NCBI RefSeq assembly: GCF_964275005.1
Contig: NC_092688.1
Span: 21,891,903 to 21,955,902 of the forward strand
Direction: 5' to 3'
DNA from: Diadema setosum
Lineage: Eukaryota; Echinodermata; Echinoidea; Diadematoida; Diadematidae
DNA: 64,000 bases
Shown here: positions 1 through 12,700 of the stretch, piece by piece
Position numbering within the stretch: the first letter of the stretch is position 1
Layout of the letters: every line of letters begins with the position of its first letter
Position numbers and translations under genes: made by a program
Notes under the pieces: model-generated
Told to the model about the DNA's origin: nothing
Database searches by the model: none
Seen by the model: only the letters and a program-made list of their open reading frames with translations

Positions 1-300
1 TTAAAATATCGAGCATTGTGAAGTGAATGTTCAGCTAGAACGTTCTGATTTGTTGTGAGAGATCGTGTATGTGTTGCTCCTCTGGAATTTAGTTTTAATA
101 TGTTTGATAACCACTCTGAACTTTTTTAATGACGTCAGATATTGAGTCATCATCTTCCGTTAGTGAGTAGTTTCGAACGGAGACCGAATCAAAGTATTTT
201 TAATGTAAATGCTGAAGTGAGCCCTCTCTCGACGGATTGCACAATGGCGATGAAGCGCCTATGACGACCCCACATACGTGATGAGTACGCGCGAAATAAA

Positions 301-363
301 AGTGCGTTGCACTGTGGACTATCATTTAACTAGGTCACTTGATAGTCCACAGTGCAACGCACT
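301..363. repeat. Perfect 24-bp inverted repeat (hairpin)
   Basis: Two perfectly complementary 24-bp arms (301-324 and 340-363) flank a 15-nt loop. The arms begin AGTGCGTTGCAC. No open reading frame is associated. It could be the core of a small foldback MITE or a precursor-like hairpin; the sequence alone does not decide. Confidence 0.8.
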
Positions 364-560
364 TTCACTTCGGTGCCGCGCGGTGCGCGCAGCAAATTCA
401 TTGTTTAACCTCTTTGTTGTTTTGTCATAAGTACGCGCACACGTCTAAAGTAAACTACTAGTACGTAGCCTAAGCCCTGAGGATACCTTTTAAAGACAGC
501 TAAAACGATTTCAGATGTGGAATAAAATGGGAATCTCTAGGACCCTAGATGTGGAATATA

Positions 561-723
561 AAGCAAATAATCAACTTTTAGTTTCAGGCAATGAGACAAA
601 CTATCACTTCCTTGGCGATCTGACTGTCTTTCCTCAGCTGCGCTTCGGAAAGATAGCTACATCCAGATCGCCTCGGAAGTGATAGTTTGTCCCATCATCT
701 TCACCAACGTTGATTATTTGCTT
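561..723. repeat. Foldback element with 15-bp outer and ~28-bp inner arms
   Basis: The outer arms (561-575 and 709-723) are AAGCAAATAATCAAC and its complement. The inner arms (about 594-622 and 664-691) are complementary over roughly 28 bp with a couple of mismatches, and the centre can pair further (ctttcc/ggaaag). It resembles a short non-autonomous foldback element. Confidence 0.65.
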
Positions 724-1722
724 ACTATTCCTATGTCTATCACAGTGAATCTCCTTTTCCTAAATATTTAATACATCCAATCCGGTCAAGTCATCTTCAT
801 AATTTTCATACTTAATGAAGCATGATAAAAATGCACTAGCAGCATAGCAAGTGAATTGAATGGCTAAACAACAACACCTGATCAAACAGTGAAGTATCTG
901 GATCAAATAGGTCTCCACAACTCTTCACAACACTGCGATCGGTAAATGTTAAAGTGGCAGGAATGAAGTGCATTCGTTCCTCCCCCATCACAGAGAGACT
1001 GGTAAGCATTTACACGTTTGGAAGTCAGTTTCTATCTTATGTCTATGTGAATACTAGGCTCCCCATTCCGCAAAGCGAATACTGTTTAGACACCACTGTG
1101 AGACCCCAAATTGGCAAGAATCTTCAGCAGTCTCCAAGACCAGGCGAAAATGATGTCAAAGTGGAATGGTTTTAAAAATAACCATTGAAAGGTATTCCAA
1201 AGACCAAAAAGTAATTTCCAGCGGATTCAATTCTCAACAGATCTCTTTGGGACCTTTAAGACTTATATGCACCAAACGTTCACTGCGAGACCAATAACAC
1301 CATAACAGCGATCAATGAAATATTGTAACGGCGACTTGTATTTGTCGAAGATGGGCAGAATATATTTCCTATTCTGTGAAAGTCCCAAAATAAAGTCCCG
1401 TTGTATGTTGAAGTATATTGCCAACGGATGCCGACAGTCAGTAGAAATTACAGTCATCAGGCAGAAATCACGGTTACGAAGTTTATTATGACGAATCACT
1501 TGAACACTTTTACAGCTAGAAATGGATATTGAGAATGTCTCGCCTGGCTGGCATGAGAGGTGCGATGCGGTGAAGGAATTATAACTGGCTAATACATTAA
1601 GCTAATGTGACTGGAGACCGTTTCTGGACTGGTTGACTCTCTATCCTAGCTCTTTCATTGGTTACTCTCTCGCTGTTCAAACAACAATTTCAATAACTAT
1701 TGAAAAACATCTAATCACCTTT
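724..1722. other. Gene-free stretch
   Basis: Short open frames occur here (for example 954-1175) but none has recognisable domains, splice context or composition distinct from its surroundings. I see no gene or clear repeat. Confidence 0.5.
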
Positions 1723-3268
1723 GGTAACGTATCTGGTAAAATATGAGTAATAATTTTAGTTGTGTATGAATTAATAGATATCACCTGTTTAATTATTTAC
1801 CTCATGAATTGATGTAAAAATGAATGATGCAAGCCCAAATTAACCATTTTAAACATTGTACGTAATATTTAAACTATTAAACGTAGTGGAAAAGAGCCCT
1901 AAATGTGAAAGCTGAGTTCTTTATTCACAGAATATTCTCATCTTACGTCTGAATGTATTTATCCATCTGACTATAAATATTCATTAAGTTTTGATGGATA
2001 ACGCAAACAAGGTATAAAAATATATATTTTTACAGGCACTTAGAAGGAAGTAGGTACAGTCTCTATGAACTCGATATGCTAAACAGTTGTTTGACGTATG
2101 GTAACGTATTTGGCTCATACCTTTTAATGAAAATGAATAAATAATTGTTCAACTTATCAATGAATCTTGAGTAGTTCTTCATATGTTGAAAAACACTAGA
2201 ATAAATATGCAACAGAACGCTGAAACTTTTCTCGGAAGCGTTTCATAAACTACTTTTTACTGTTTCGAAGTTTGGTAACGTATCTGGCGTACCGTAAATG
2301 AATCTGTCGGTGAAGTTACACAGCAATTTCTACTGAATATTGTTCATTTGAACATAACTTTAATTTTTTTTATGGAAGCGCCATTCTATGCAGAATTGTT
2401 TTATGAACACTTTGTTTTACATAACATTATTTGTCACCGTAGGTGCCCTGAATTATACGTAACGTATCTGCTAAATCTGAAAAGCAAAAAACTGATATGC
2501 TGAATCTTAGCTTCGTCTTGTAAAATAAACGTTCAAAGTTGTTGCATAGAATATGAAAGTGGCTGGGTTTTATAGAATAGAACTTTGGAGTTTATGAGCA
2601 CACAACGATTTGTTTGTAAAAACATTTACAATTTCTTTTCAGCATTTTGATTATGTGGTAACGTATCTGTCGAAAAACTTGGCATTAAGTTGTGAGACAC
2701 TGACGCAGAAAGAAAAATCATGTGGAAGTGTTGCTCTTTTTCACCTCTCTGTCCTTTTGGTGTAAGAATATAATCCTTAGGTCCAACAAAACGAAGCATG
2801 TAATGCGTAGGGATGAATTTTGACCAGATTATTGATCCCCAGAAAGCACAAGACCAATGAGCAAAATTCGGTCACGTATCTGGGGTAACGTATCTGTGGT
2901 AACGTATATGGTCGATCATATTATTATGAGAGCGATATCTACCAAATATTTCTCACTTGTACTAAACTTTAATGTTGAATCGATGCGTCACTCCGAGGAG
3001 TAATGTATAATATACAATTTGTCTGACATTGTAATATCTGTCGCAGTGGGTGGCGTGAAAAGTATGTAACGTATCTGTCCAAATAAAAGTGTAGAAAACC
3101 GATATTTCAAACATTGCACCGTATTCTCAATAAAGAGCTGTTGCACAAAAAATCTAAGTACTTGCAATGTATGAAGTATATCCTCAGGGTTTCATATACA
3201 CAGGGTCATTGCATAGTCTTGTTATTTTCGCAATGCTGTAACACTAAAGAAACTGGTAACGTATCTGG
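1723..3268 (+). repeat. Phased array of a conserved 14-bp motif (GGTAACGTATCTGG)
   Basis: The motif GGTAACGTATCTGG/T, or a close variant, begins at about 1723, 2100, 2274, 2458, 2657, 2870, 2883, 2898, 3065 and 3255. Apart from one triple (2870/2883/2898), the gaps are 377, 174, 184, 199, 213, 167 and 190 bp, so the spacing is near 185 bp with one double gap. The sequence between motifs is not obviously alike. It could be a decayed satellite of about 185 bp with one conserved box, or a cluster of protein-binding sites; both are inference. Confidence 0.75.
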
Positions 3269-3799
3269 CGGTGAACTTGGCGACAGGTTTCAAAAGGCTA
3301 TAAAAAAGAAGTCAATAAAAATTTTGGAACTTTTTGAGTATTGTGATTAGCACATATGATATGCACATCGTCCATGAAAATGATATTTGGAAAGTGTGTT
3401 TGTGGACGGAGAGGAGCAATAAAACATAATTCTGAAATAGCCGGCGACACTGCGTTTTGGGGGTCTTAACGAAGTTTAACAGCAAAATTTTATACAAAAA
3501 GGCAGACAACCGCATTTGATCGTGTTTATTTTTTACAAATAAAGTCCTCGTGATATATTATAAACATTTAGATAGTATCTAATAGGTTTCAGGGAACCGC
3601 AAACTGTCATGGAATGTCGGCGACACCAAAATTCCGTATTTGAACGCTTTTACTGAGAATGGGCCATAAATCTTTTTTATATGTTATATACCCCTTTCAA
3701 CAATCTCCTTTTGTTCGAGAAAGATAGAGAGAACCAGTCATGAAGGTCACGAGAAAGACGTTTATCGCGCTGCGGAGTTTATAGGAGAAGGACGTCTTT

Positions 3800-4225
3800 G
3801 AGCACTCAGATAGGGAGCTCAAAGTCATAGGGAAGGAGAGAACACAAGGACAGGAGAAAGTCAAGATAAGAAGCAAGCAGAAAGGGCTGAAGGACAGTGA
3901 GAGTTAAGGGCGAAGGGAGCAACCTGGAAAGGCTGAAGGACAGTGAGAGGTAAGGGCGAAGAGCAAGGACACTGAAAGTCAGAACAAAGATGAACTTAGG
4001 AGAGCAAGGCAAGAGTTCTGAAAGACCAAGCAATGTCAAAGTGAGAAGGGACAGAGCGAAAGTTCTGAAGTGAGAGCAATGTCAAGGCGAGGAAAGCACA
4101 AAATGGACATGTGAAGGTCAAAAGAACAAGTGAGCACAAGGTTAAAGTGGTGAGAGCATAGAATAGACTTGTGAAGGTCAGAAGAACAAAGTAAGATGGA
4201 CGGAGAGAACTCCGCTGAATGCAAA
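3800..4225. repeat. Purine-rich degenerate tandem repeat
   Basis: The + strand is strongly purine-rich and built of imperfect repeats such as GGCTGAAGGACAGTGAGAG (twice, about 3888 and 3931) and TGTGAAGGTCA(A/G)AAGAACAA (about 4110 and 4170). The long minus-strand open frames here only reflect the pyrimidine-rich complement. Confidence 0.7.
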
Positions 4226-4230
4226 GCAAT

Positions 4231-4864
4231 TGAGATGAGCTAGCAACTCCAGTAAACTAGTAATTTGCAATAGCGTTAGCGAGACATCCTTTACATAGAC
4301 TACTACGATAAACATGGAAGCAATGAAAAACATGTAATGCTATATATACATATTAATGTCACATAAAACATATAACCAAAATGCGTGACAATATCTTCTG
4401 GCATACTCAATGATATCTTCAAGAGATCAATCAAGATCTCTGAGAGACTGATTTTTAATGATCCCTTGCAGGTCTTTCAATAATCTTTCAGTGATCTTCT
4501 CCAAAATGCAGCAATTTTTGAGACTGCCTAAAGATGATTGAAAGACTAAGACCCTTCCACTCACCCAGTCACTGTAAACGGTTACCGGTACCGGTTACCG
4601 AAAGAATGAGATAAAATGTTCATAGCAAACTTGTTGAGAATTACCACAACACACTAGAACTCGCACACCAACAAAGTGAATTTTATGCATGCTTTTTCCA
4701 AAGTACCACTGTTGCTTCTGTTTTTTTCCCTGAAGTTCTAGTATGGTTTTCATGTATACTCTTCGTTGCTGAGACGAGATGATTTAAGCAAACAATGCCA
4801 GAAAGGAGAAAAATGTGTCAAAAAATAAACACAACAACTGTAATACGGAAACTAAAATCAATTA

Positions 4865-4907
<43 letters not shown>

Positions 4908-5354
4908 AGGTTTTCCCTCTTTTTGTTTTTCTAGGAAATCAAGAGTTTGTTTTTATTTCACTCAATTCTATGTTTTCATTCCATGAGTTCTTCCATTACT
5001 TTTAAGATAACCATAGGTAAGCAAATGTAAAATAAAAAAAAAAAACTCCTTCAAATGTCTCGAGTTTTATATGATGTTCTATATCAATTATTTTGTTAGT
5101 CTGTTGTCCCTTTGAAAGCCAAAGCTTGAAGGGCAATCAGTACACACATTTTTAAATGGTTTATCATGAAAACGAAAACTGCCTCTCTTACTGTATCTCC
5201 TACCCTTCCTTCGTCACTCGATCTGCTTAAATCGTTCACTCGGCTACTAGGAACCAGTAGAAATTAGTAGCCATTGATACCTTAGCGAGGTCGTGTATTG
5301 CCATTACCTTATGAACATTCTTCACCATATTACCAGAAAGCATGCTTTCCCTAC
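4231..5354. other. Gene-free stretch with a short ACCGGT palindrome and a TA tract
   Basis: No supportable gene. Around 4570-4592 the tetramer-rich ACCGGTACCGGT palindrome occurs within direct repeats of CGGTTACCG. A pure TA tract lies at about 4868-4905. Otherwise AT-rich sequence without recognisable structure. Confidence 0.5.
4868..4905. repeat. (TA)n microsatellite
   Basis: Uninterrupted TA dinucleotides. Confidence 0.95.
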
Positions 5355-5590
5355 ATATCAGTAATCTTTACCAAGTACAATACATTTAACAATTGTATGC
5401 TTTTTACCGTTCCTTTTCCATCATTAACATCTTTATGCTTCATTCTTTTTTTCCATCATTATCACCGTCGTCATATCAGTAATCTTTACCAAGTACAACA
5501 CATTTAGCAATTGTATGCTTTTTACCGTTCCTTTTCCATCATTAAAATCTTTATTCTTTATTCTTTTTTTCCATCATTATCACCGTCGAC
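5355..5590 (+). repeat. Tandem duplication, period 118 bp, two copies
   Basis: The unit beginning ATATCAGTAATCTTTACC at 5355 repeats at 5473 with only a few substitutions over 118 bp. Both copies end in a run of ATCATTATCACCGTCG. No coding function is visible. Confidence 0.9.
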
Positions 5591-6052
5591 ATAATCTCCA
5601 CCAGTTCAACATCAACACCATTATCACCGTCATCTTTGACAAGGTTGCTTTGATCATTTCATAACACTCTTCAAGCAAATTATTTTGCTCAGCTGGTTGT
5701 GCGTTCATTTCTTCTTGGTCAGAAATACTAACGGTGGCTTCGCTTTAGCCAGTCAAGACACAGGATTGATAAAATGTGGATATATGCCTTCTTAAAAGAA
5801 AAGCGCTTTGGATTTAGGCCCTTTTGAAAGAAAACAAAAATTACATAAGAATTTTATACAAACTTTCTGAAACTTTTTGGAGTTTAAATAAAGTCGGTTT
5901 GGTGCATGTCTAGTTAGGCATGCGCAGAACTAGCAAATAATCCATGATCTATATGAAGAGCGTGCAATCAAAAGGCACTAAATCCATTGAAAAATGATGG
6001 ATATGATTAGCGCCTTTTGGAGCAAGCTCTTCATATACATTTATACATAGGA

Positions 6053-6096
<44 letters not shown>

Positions 6097-7479
6097 TACA
6101 TAGTGAGAAAGAGAGAGAGAGAGAGGTTAATGATCATTCTTTTGCAACCCTCTATACGAAAACGTGGTCATTAAGAAGAAAAAAAGAAGATATACTTGCG
6201 GTTTCAGATTTTAGGGATGCTTCACAGCAGAAACAATACATTTTATACCATTTATTTGATAGTGTCCCTATAGATCAATCAACAGTTCAGCAACTCTGTA
6301 ATCTCATAGTATTTGCGATTGTTACAGCATTAGTATAAACAACATCGAAGATAAGTTATTGATTCTTGTTCCTCTGTCTTTCTTTAATTTGCCCGTGCGT
6401 GAATGGTGCGTGGTTATTGTTTTTTTCTTCAGTAGATTTTTGTATTCCTTTTTTTTTGTATTCCTTTTGAAGTAAATACTTATGTTGGTACTTGCAAACA
6501 GTCGTAATAGATCTATGCAAATACATTTTTCACTTGTGTAGATTTAAAGCATTCTGACCGTCACTAATGTAGCCAAACAAATATCTAAATTCGTGGCTTT
6601 ATATCTTATCATTATTCAGATTTCTTTGATACGGGAAAATTGACTTTGTAACTCATGGCTATTTGATACTTTTTTGACTAACAGAAGAAAATGGAATGCA
6701 TATATCCCAGGCCGAGTATAGCTGGGATTTTTCCATATTACTTATTTGATTAATCAAAGTACATTATATGAATTTACTTATTGTAATCACTAATGCCTAT
6801 ATTTTATGTACATATTCATAACAAATATGACTTCTTTTAAATGCAGCTGAGCTTTATAATTTCAGTGTAATATTCTTCAACTTGCCAAGTTATATTTTGA
6901 CTTGGTCATAATATGTGATAAATCCCACATAATCAATCTTAAAACAGCAATAATCTTATCGGACCTGCAAACAAAGAAACTTGCTTTTTCTAGTATATAA
7001 ACGTATTTATATTTCTTACATCCTTAGTTACTACAGCAATACCGTTTCATTAATTTGATTTGATATGATTTATTCGTTTCTGTATCATTGTACATGCACA
7101 TTCATGTACATACATAGACATAAGTTGTTCACAGAATATTTTTCTTCATTTAAACGTTATTGCCTTTACACAATGTACAGCAAAACGTATAAGTAATACA
7201 ACAATGAATAATACAGTGGGGCTACAGCATAAGCGTGGCTTGATCATTAATCATCTGTCTGTTCCTTCGTTAGTACATGCTCAGTAAAATACAATTGTAT
7301 TTGTTTATCTTTGCGTTACTTAATTTGCAAAAATATGAAAATACATGAAATGAAATGAAATGAATTAATCAACAAAAAGGAAAAATGTACTGAACATAAA
7401 CGTTAACAACCAAAGACAACTGTTGTGACATGTACAGCATACCGCAGCATCCATTGCCATCATTCAAGTATCAAAGCAT
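5591..7479. other. Gene-free stretch downstream of gene A
   Basis: Contains a TA tract followed by a GA tract (about 6056-6126) and two stretches that look like 3' tails of old LINEs: a minus-strand AATAAATCATATCAAATC type around 7050-7075 and a + strand (TGAAA)n around 7345-7365. An AATAAA on the minus strand at 7069-7074 could serve as the polyadenylation signal of gene A, about 400 bp after its stop, but it may belong to the LINE tail. Confidence 0.45.
6056..6126. repeat. (TA)n then (GA)n microsatellite
   Basis: A TA tract is followed after a short spacer by GA repeats. Confidence 0.9.
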
Positions 7480-8038
7480 TCACATGTCGGTAACATTCAT
7501 GTACACTTCCTCTTGCCAAGATGGTTTTGAGTCTCCACTGCAGGCCCCTCTTGTTTTGTTCACCTTTGCATACAATTCCTCACAGGGTGCCTTTGCAGCA
7601 GCCGATTCCCCACCTGTTCTCTTCACCCCTGCGTACAAGTCCTCACGAGTTGTTTCCTGTAGTCCATAGTATTCAGAACAACTCGGCATTACTACTGAAG
7701 TCAGTGAAGTGTTGACAGCTGACTTGACGCTGCTCAGCATGGGAAATGTACAAGGGGAGATTTGTTCTTCGTCTGCGGTCTGAGAACCCATCTTGGCTAC
7801 CTCCGCAGCGTCTTGGTAGATGTGATATGGGTCTTCCTGATGAACTGTGACGTCTCCGAATCTGTTGTCCTGATGGTCAAGGAAAATGTGACCTACTGCC
7901 CCAGCGTCAGTACTCGAAGCGTTCAGTGAATTATCTCTCGTGCTCGGATTCTGGCTTGAAATGCCAACAGGATCCATCTGTTGTTGTTCTTCGTTAGAGC
8001 GATCATTCATCTGGTTCAAAGTTTCTGACGGCTTGCGT
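7480..8038 (-). CDS. Gene A exon 10: cytoplasmic tail (shortened)
   Basis: Begins after TACAG in phase 2 with RKPSETLNQMNDRSNEE. The tail is about half the length of genes B and C because the middle is missing in frame: GLQET joins directly to EDLYAGV. Retained tyrosine motifs are YAGV, YAKV (EELYAKVNKTRGAC) and terminal YMNV. YMNV fits the pYxN site of Grb2-type SH2 domains; the others are YxxV. The stop is TGA at 7480. Confidence 0.8.
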
Positions 8039-9652
8039 CTGTACGAACGGAGGGAAAGACATTTAACCATTACTCCATATTATCATGATGGTATGTGGTT
8101 GGCTATATACATTTTTCTTCACATTCAAAATTTTTGTGAAGTCAGACTTACAGATTAACGTCATAAGAAAATTCACAGATAAAATCGAGAGGAAGACCTA
8201 AAATTCTTTTGTTTGTTTGTTACATTGGTGAGTTTTTGTATGTATGTGTGTTCGGGATGATCCACAAATCTCTCATCTGAATGCACAAAAAGTTCACATT
8301 TGTCAGTTATCATAGAATATCTCATTCATACATTTTGAGCAATATACTTTATGTTCGCACAATTTAGACTTATTTGATTATGAGTATTGGACAGTTATAC
8401 AAATCTCAAGTCTAAGTGTCCCATGCGTATGTATGTGTGCGTGTGTGTGTGTTTAAAGACTCACGTTTTCTGCTGATTCTTGCATCGCGTCATGGTTAGT
8501 ATGATAAGCAGCACCAGAGCGACACACAGGAAGGTCCCCGTAAGGCTGTATATGATAACATTTGTCTCAGATGTCGAGTCAATAACTGGAAGATATTTGA
8601 TAGAAGTGGAACATAGTCATTTACATAGGGAATCACATAGGGATTTCGTCAACAATTTGACGATATTTACAAATGTGTCAGTAAGCTACGTTGTAATTTT
8701 AGATTTGCTTATACAATGTACAACAAAATTAATAATTTTAATGGACCATGGGTATAAAGGATGTCTTCTGGGTTTGCAAAAATTGTTATTCAAGCCGATT
8801 ACTAAATTTCAGCAGTATGAATATCAGCCTATGATTTTACATTTACCTGGCAATTTGGACACAACTGCCGAGACAACAAAATTTGATAGTCTACATCCAT
8901 CACTCCTGGGAAGGTCTTTCAGTTTTACTTTAGAGCTTGTTCATTTTTCTTTTTATTATGTACAAGGAGAAGGGCAAAACGAAGAGCTAAAGTAAAACTA
9001 CGGACTGAATGTTGTGGACTTCTTTGGGTCGCAACTTACTTGAAGAAGATGTTGGACTTGACATCGCTGAGGTCCTCGATTCTGGAATATGTTTTCTATC
9101 GCCTGTTGACAAAAAGAACACAAGGGTATTTATGGTAGTAGTAGACAAAGTAACAGCATAAACAAACCACCCTGTTGAGGACCGAATTGAGTAAGGCCTA
9201 TACAAAAATTTCTATACCTATTCATAGCATTATGTTAGGGTAAACATGGATGCACCTTTATTGCCATCTTTTGACTAGGATTGTCGGGTACAAGTTCCTG
9301 TACGGTAATTTAAAAAAACATGCATGCTATTCTTTTATAAGCTGATATGGCAGGGCGAAAGGCGGATGGAATTTAGTTTTGTCCCTTCTTTCTTTTTGTT
9401 ATGTACAAGGAGAAGGGTAAAACGAAGAGGTAAAGTAAAAATACGGACTGAATGTTGTGGACTTCTTTGGGATCGCAACTCACTTGAAGAAGACGTTGCG
9501 CTTGACATTGCTGATGTCATCAATTCAAGGATATGTTTTCTATCGCCTGTTGACAAAAAGAAGATCAAATTCAGATTTCGCCCTTATCAGTATAATACAG
9601 TGTAGTTACAAATCTGTCAATGTTAGCACACAAATTGACATGTGCTCTCGCA

Positions 9653-9701
<49 letters not shown>

Positions 9702-12700
9702 AACACACACAACTACACCCACACACAAACACACGCATATATACACTATGTATAAATATATTACACATGGAGAGGTGCAATTATCCAATCACAGCGCAAT
9801 CATGTCATCTTGTTTTATTTTGTAAAATACTAGACGCTCAGCTCCATTTTCGTAATACTTATTTTGTACTCTTGTCTGTATCACGTATGGGCGCTGTGCT
9901 AATTTTGCTATCTTCCCATTTATTGCCTATAAAAAAGAAAGAAAGAAACAAACGTATGAAAAGTGCACTTTCATATTCGTCTAGGACACTTTGCTCATTA
10001 GGAAACTGATGCTTTGTGTATGTTAAAGAAAATAATGTGTCACTGAAAGTCGTTTTTCAAATACATATTTATACAATTATAGTAACATAATATTGTACAT
10101 AATGCCGTGAAAGTTAACTTTGATGGGACTTAACCATTTCAGTTGCATATTTCTTACGAACACTGAATTCTGGTTTTGTTTTGTTTTTTTCTGCTAGTGA
10201 CCATAGTCATACCACATCTTGAGACCGTTTACAATCGTCGGAGGTGTAAATTTGTACTCTGGTAACTGGTGTAATGTGCTAGTCATATTGTTTTTAACGA
10301 TACAGAATATTACATTTATTGTAATCTACATTAAATTGGCACAATACTGAGTTGGGTACTGGCCATCCCTAAGAAGACAAAAATATTCTCTCGATTCGGT
10401 ACACACTGCTTACACTGCTTACACACTGCGTACACACGATATACTGTATATACTATGCTATATCATTATGAGCGTACCGATTGTTGTTTGTTCGACTGCT
10501 TGACAAGATGGCTCTGAAGCGTTCCAAACCGGGAAGTAAGTCGACCATCCGGGTCGTCTAACACACTGAAGTGTAGCGCTGCCATTGATGACGTAACCTT
10601 CTCTACAGGTGAGAATGATCTTAGACCCAAACCTCGTGATTTCGTAGTCCCAATTGCCATTGGTTACATGTCTAGGATGATCACAAACTCCGACTGAAAC
10701 TATCAATGAAAGAGAAAGCCAGGGATTCCAAGCGAAAAACGGAATCACGAAAAAGAATTAAAATGAAAGCACTTAGCCAAGTATTCCAGAATCAATTTGG
10801 CTAGTTTTCATATGGTGCAAATGATTGTTAATCAGAGGTTTTGTTTTTTTAACACATAAACCAATTACCCTATCTTTAGAAAGGATGCACGATCTTTATT
10901 TCTTTTATTTTTTTTCTGAGCCGTATACTTTACGCTTTAAACACCGTAAGGAATGATGAAAATGAAAGTTACTGCAACCATCATCAATAATAATTGACGT
11001 AAGGGTTGAAGATTGTGAAGATGGTAATATCGATTATAGACGTTGAAACACGTTTGTAACACTTTTAGTTTAAAGAGGAAATTCACTCCAAATGTAAGTT
11101 AATCAAATAAATAAAGTAAAATCTTACGAGTTCAACGGTAAAAATTTAACTGAAATCGGATGAAAAAAAAGGAAGTTATGACATTTTGAAGTTTTGCTAA
11201 TTTCTGCAAAACAGTTCTTGAACAGTTGATATGAATATGCAAAAGAGTGAGCTAACCATGTCATACCCCCACAACTTTCCATTGATCGTGTAAAAAAGAA
11301 TGACGAAAATTCAATGTTTCCGTCACTGAAGTCTGAAACATGACGTTATTTTCTGGATGTATACCTTCAGAGAGGATTTGAGCCTCGGGCATAATTGCGT
11401 TTGAATAAAAAACTGGAAATTCCACAATTTTGTGTACAAACTATATGGTAAGATGTGAGGGAATGACATGCTCACTTTGCCATTTGCATATTCATACTGA
11501 CCGTTCAAGAAATGCTCCCCCAATAGCGAAAATTCAGAATGTCATAACTTCCTTATTTTTCGTCTAATTTCAATCAAATTTATACCGTTGAACTCGTAAT
11601 ATTTTACTCTTTCTTATCAGACTTATATTTGGACTGGATTTCCCCTTTAAAACAAGACGTACCAACGACATAATTAGAAAGTATCGACTGTGTTACTAAC
11701 AAATGTCACAAGAATAAACTTTTGTTGTAATAAAGATTGATGGACTAATGATGGTCAAGATGAGACAGAGCTTTGACTTTATACTATCACCGAATCTCTG
11801 CTTCTAATACTCACGGGAGAAAAAATAATGAAAATTTGGTTGGGTCGACAGACGTTTCTCCCTAAGACATCTCCAGTCGTGAATGCAGGCTGAAGAATTG
11901 CAGAAGGTGTTGTAATCTTCTGGTTGAAAACATGTACACTTTCCTTGATGCATGACAGCAATGCCATTGTTTTTAGGCTTTCTTATACAGTGAGATACAC
12001 ATTCTCCCGAGGAGGGAATAGCAAATCCAAGGTGAGAGAAAGCCTGAACTACCCTATCGTCGCCTTGGTAGCATCCAAGAAATCCTGGGTCTACGTAGAA
12101 CGTGGATATAAGTATGACATACTGGTTATTCTGTACGAAATTTCTTAGTGTAGACACTTATCAAACAAACTGCAAAATAATTATATTTTAAACAATAAGA
12201 ACTCAAACGTTGGAAAGTAAAATAAAAGAGCGTTTGAACTCTGACAGCAGTTCTTAATGAAGTTCTACGTGCATTAGGCCCTAAATCACGTTATCACGTG
12301 GTTATGGCGATATATTGTATATGCCTTCTGAAGTATATCGAATTAGAGTGTAAGTGGCATTAGAGGGAACGACGTTTTGTTTTTAATACAAACTAATACA
12401 ATAACATTGTCAATGATGAAAAATGTTGTTTCCTAATGAATGTACGGTTGGTTGGTTGGTTTTGGTTTACTGCAACGTTTTGTTCGCATACGTACATCAG
12501 AAAGTCAGGCTTTTATTTATGGCTAATGTTGATATTTATGCGCCCTCAAGACATATGTGACCCGCTACAACAAAAGGATCCGAAAGTCGGGGGTGAACAA
12601 TTTTCTGAAAATGACATGGCATTATTCCCTTACTCTTCCACTTTAATTTCATAGAACATGACTCATAAAAGTGAGAAAACCACCTTCAAAGTTTTCCTTC

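Noticed and set aside
1723-3268. CRISPR-like array from the repeated 14-bp motif
   Set aside because: The motif is too short, spacing is about 185 bp, and the genome is eukaryotic with spliced genes.
3806-4229. Leu/Ser-rich minus-strand open frames resembling membrane proteins
   Set aside because: They are products of the pyrimidine strand of a purine-rich tandem repeat.
8480-8995. 171-residue + strand open frame
   Set aside because: It overlaps the gene A transmembrane exon in antisense and has no domain or splice context.
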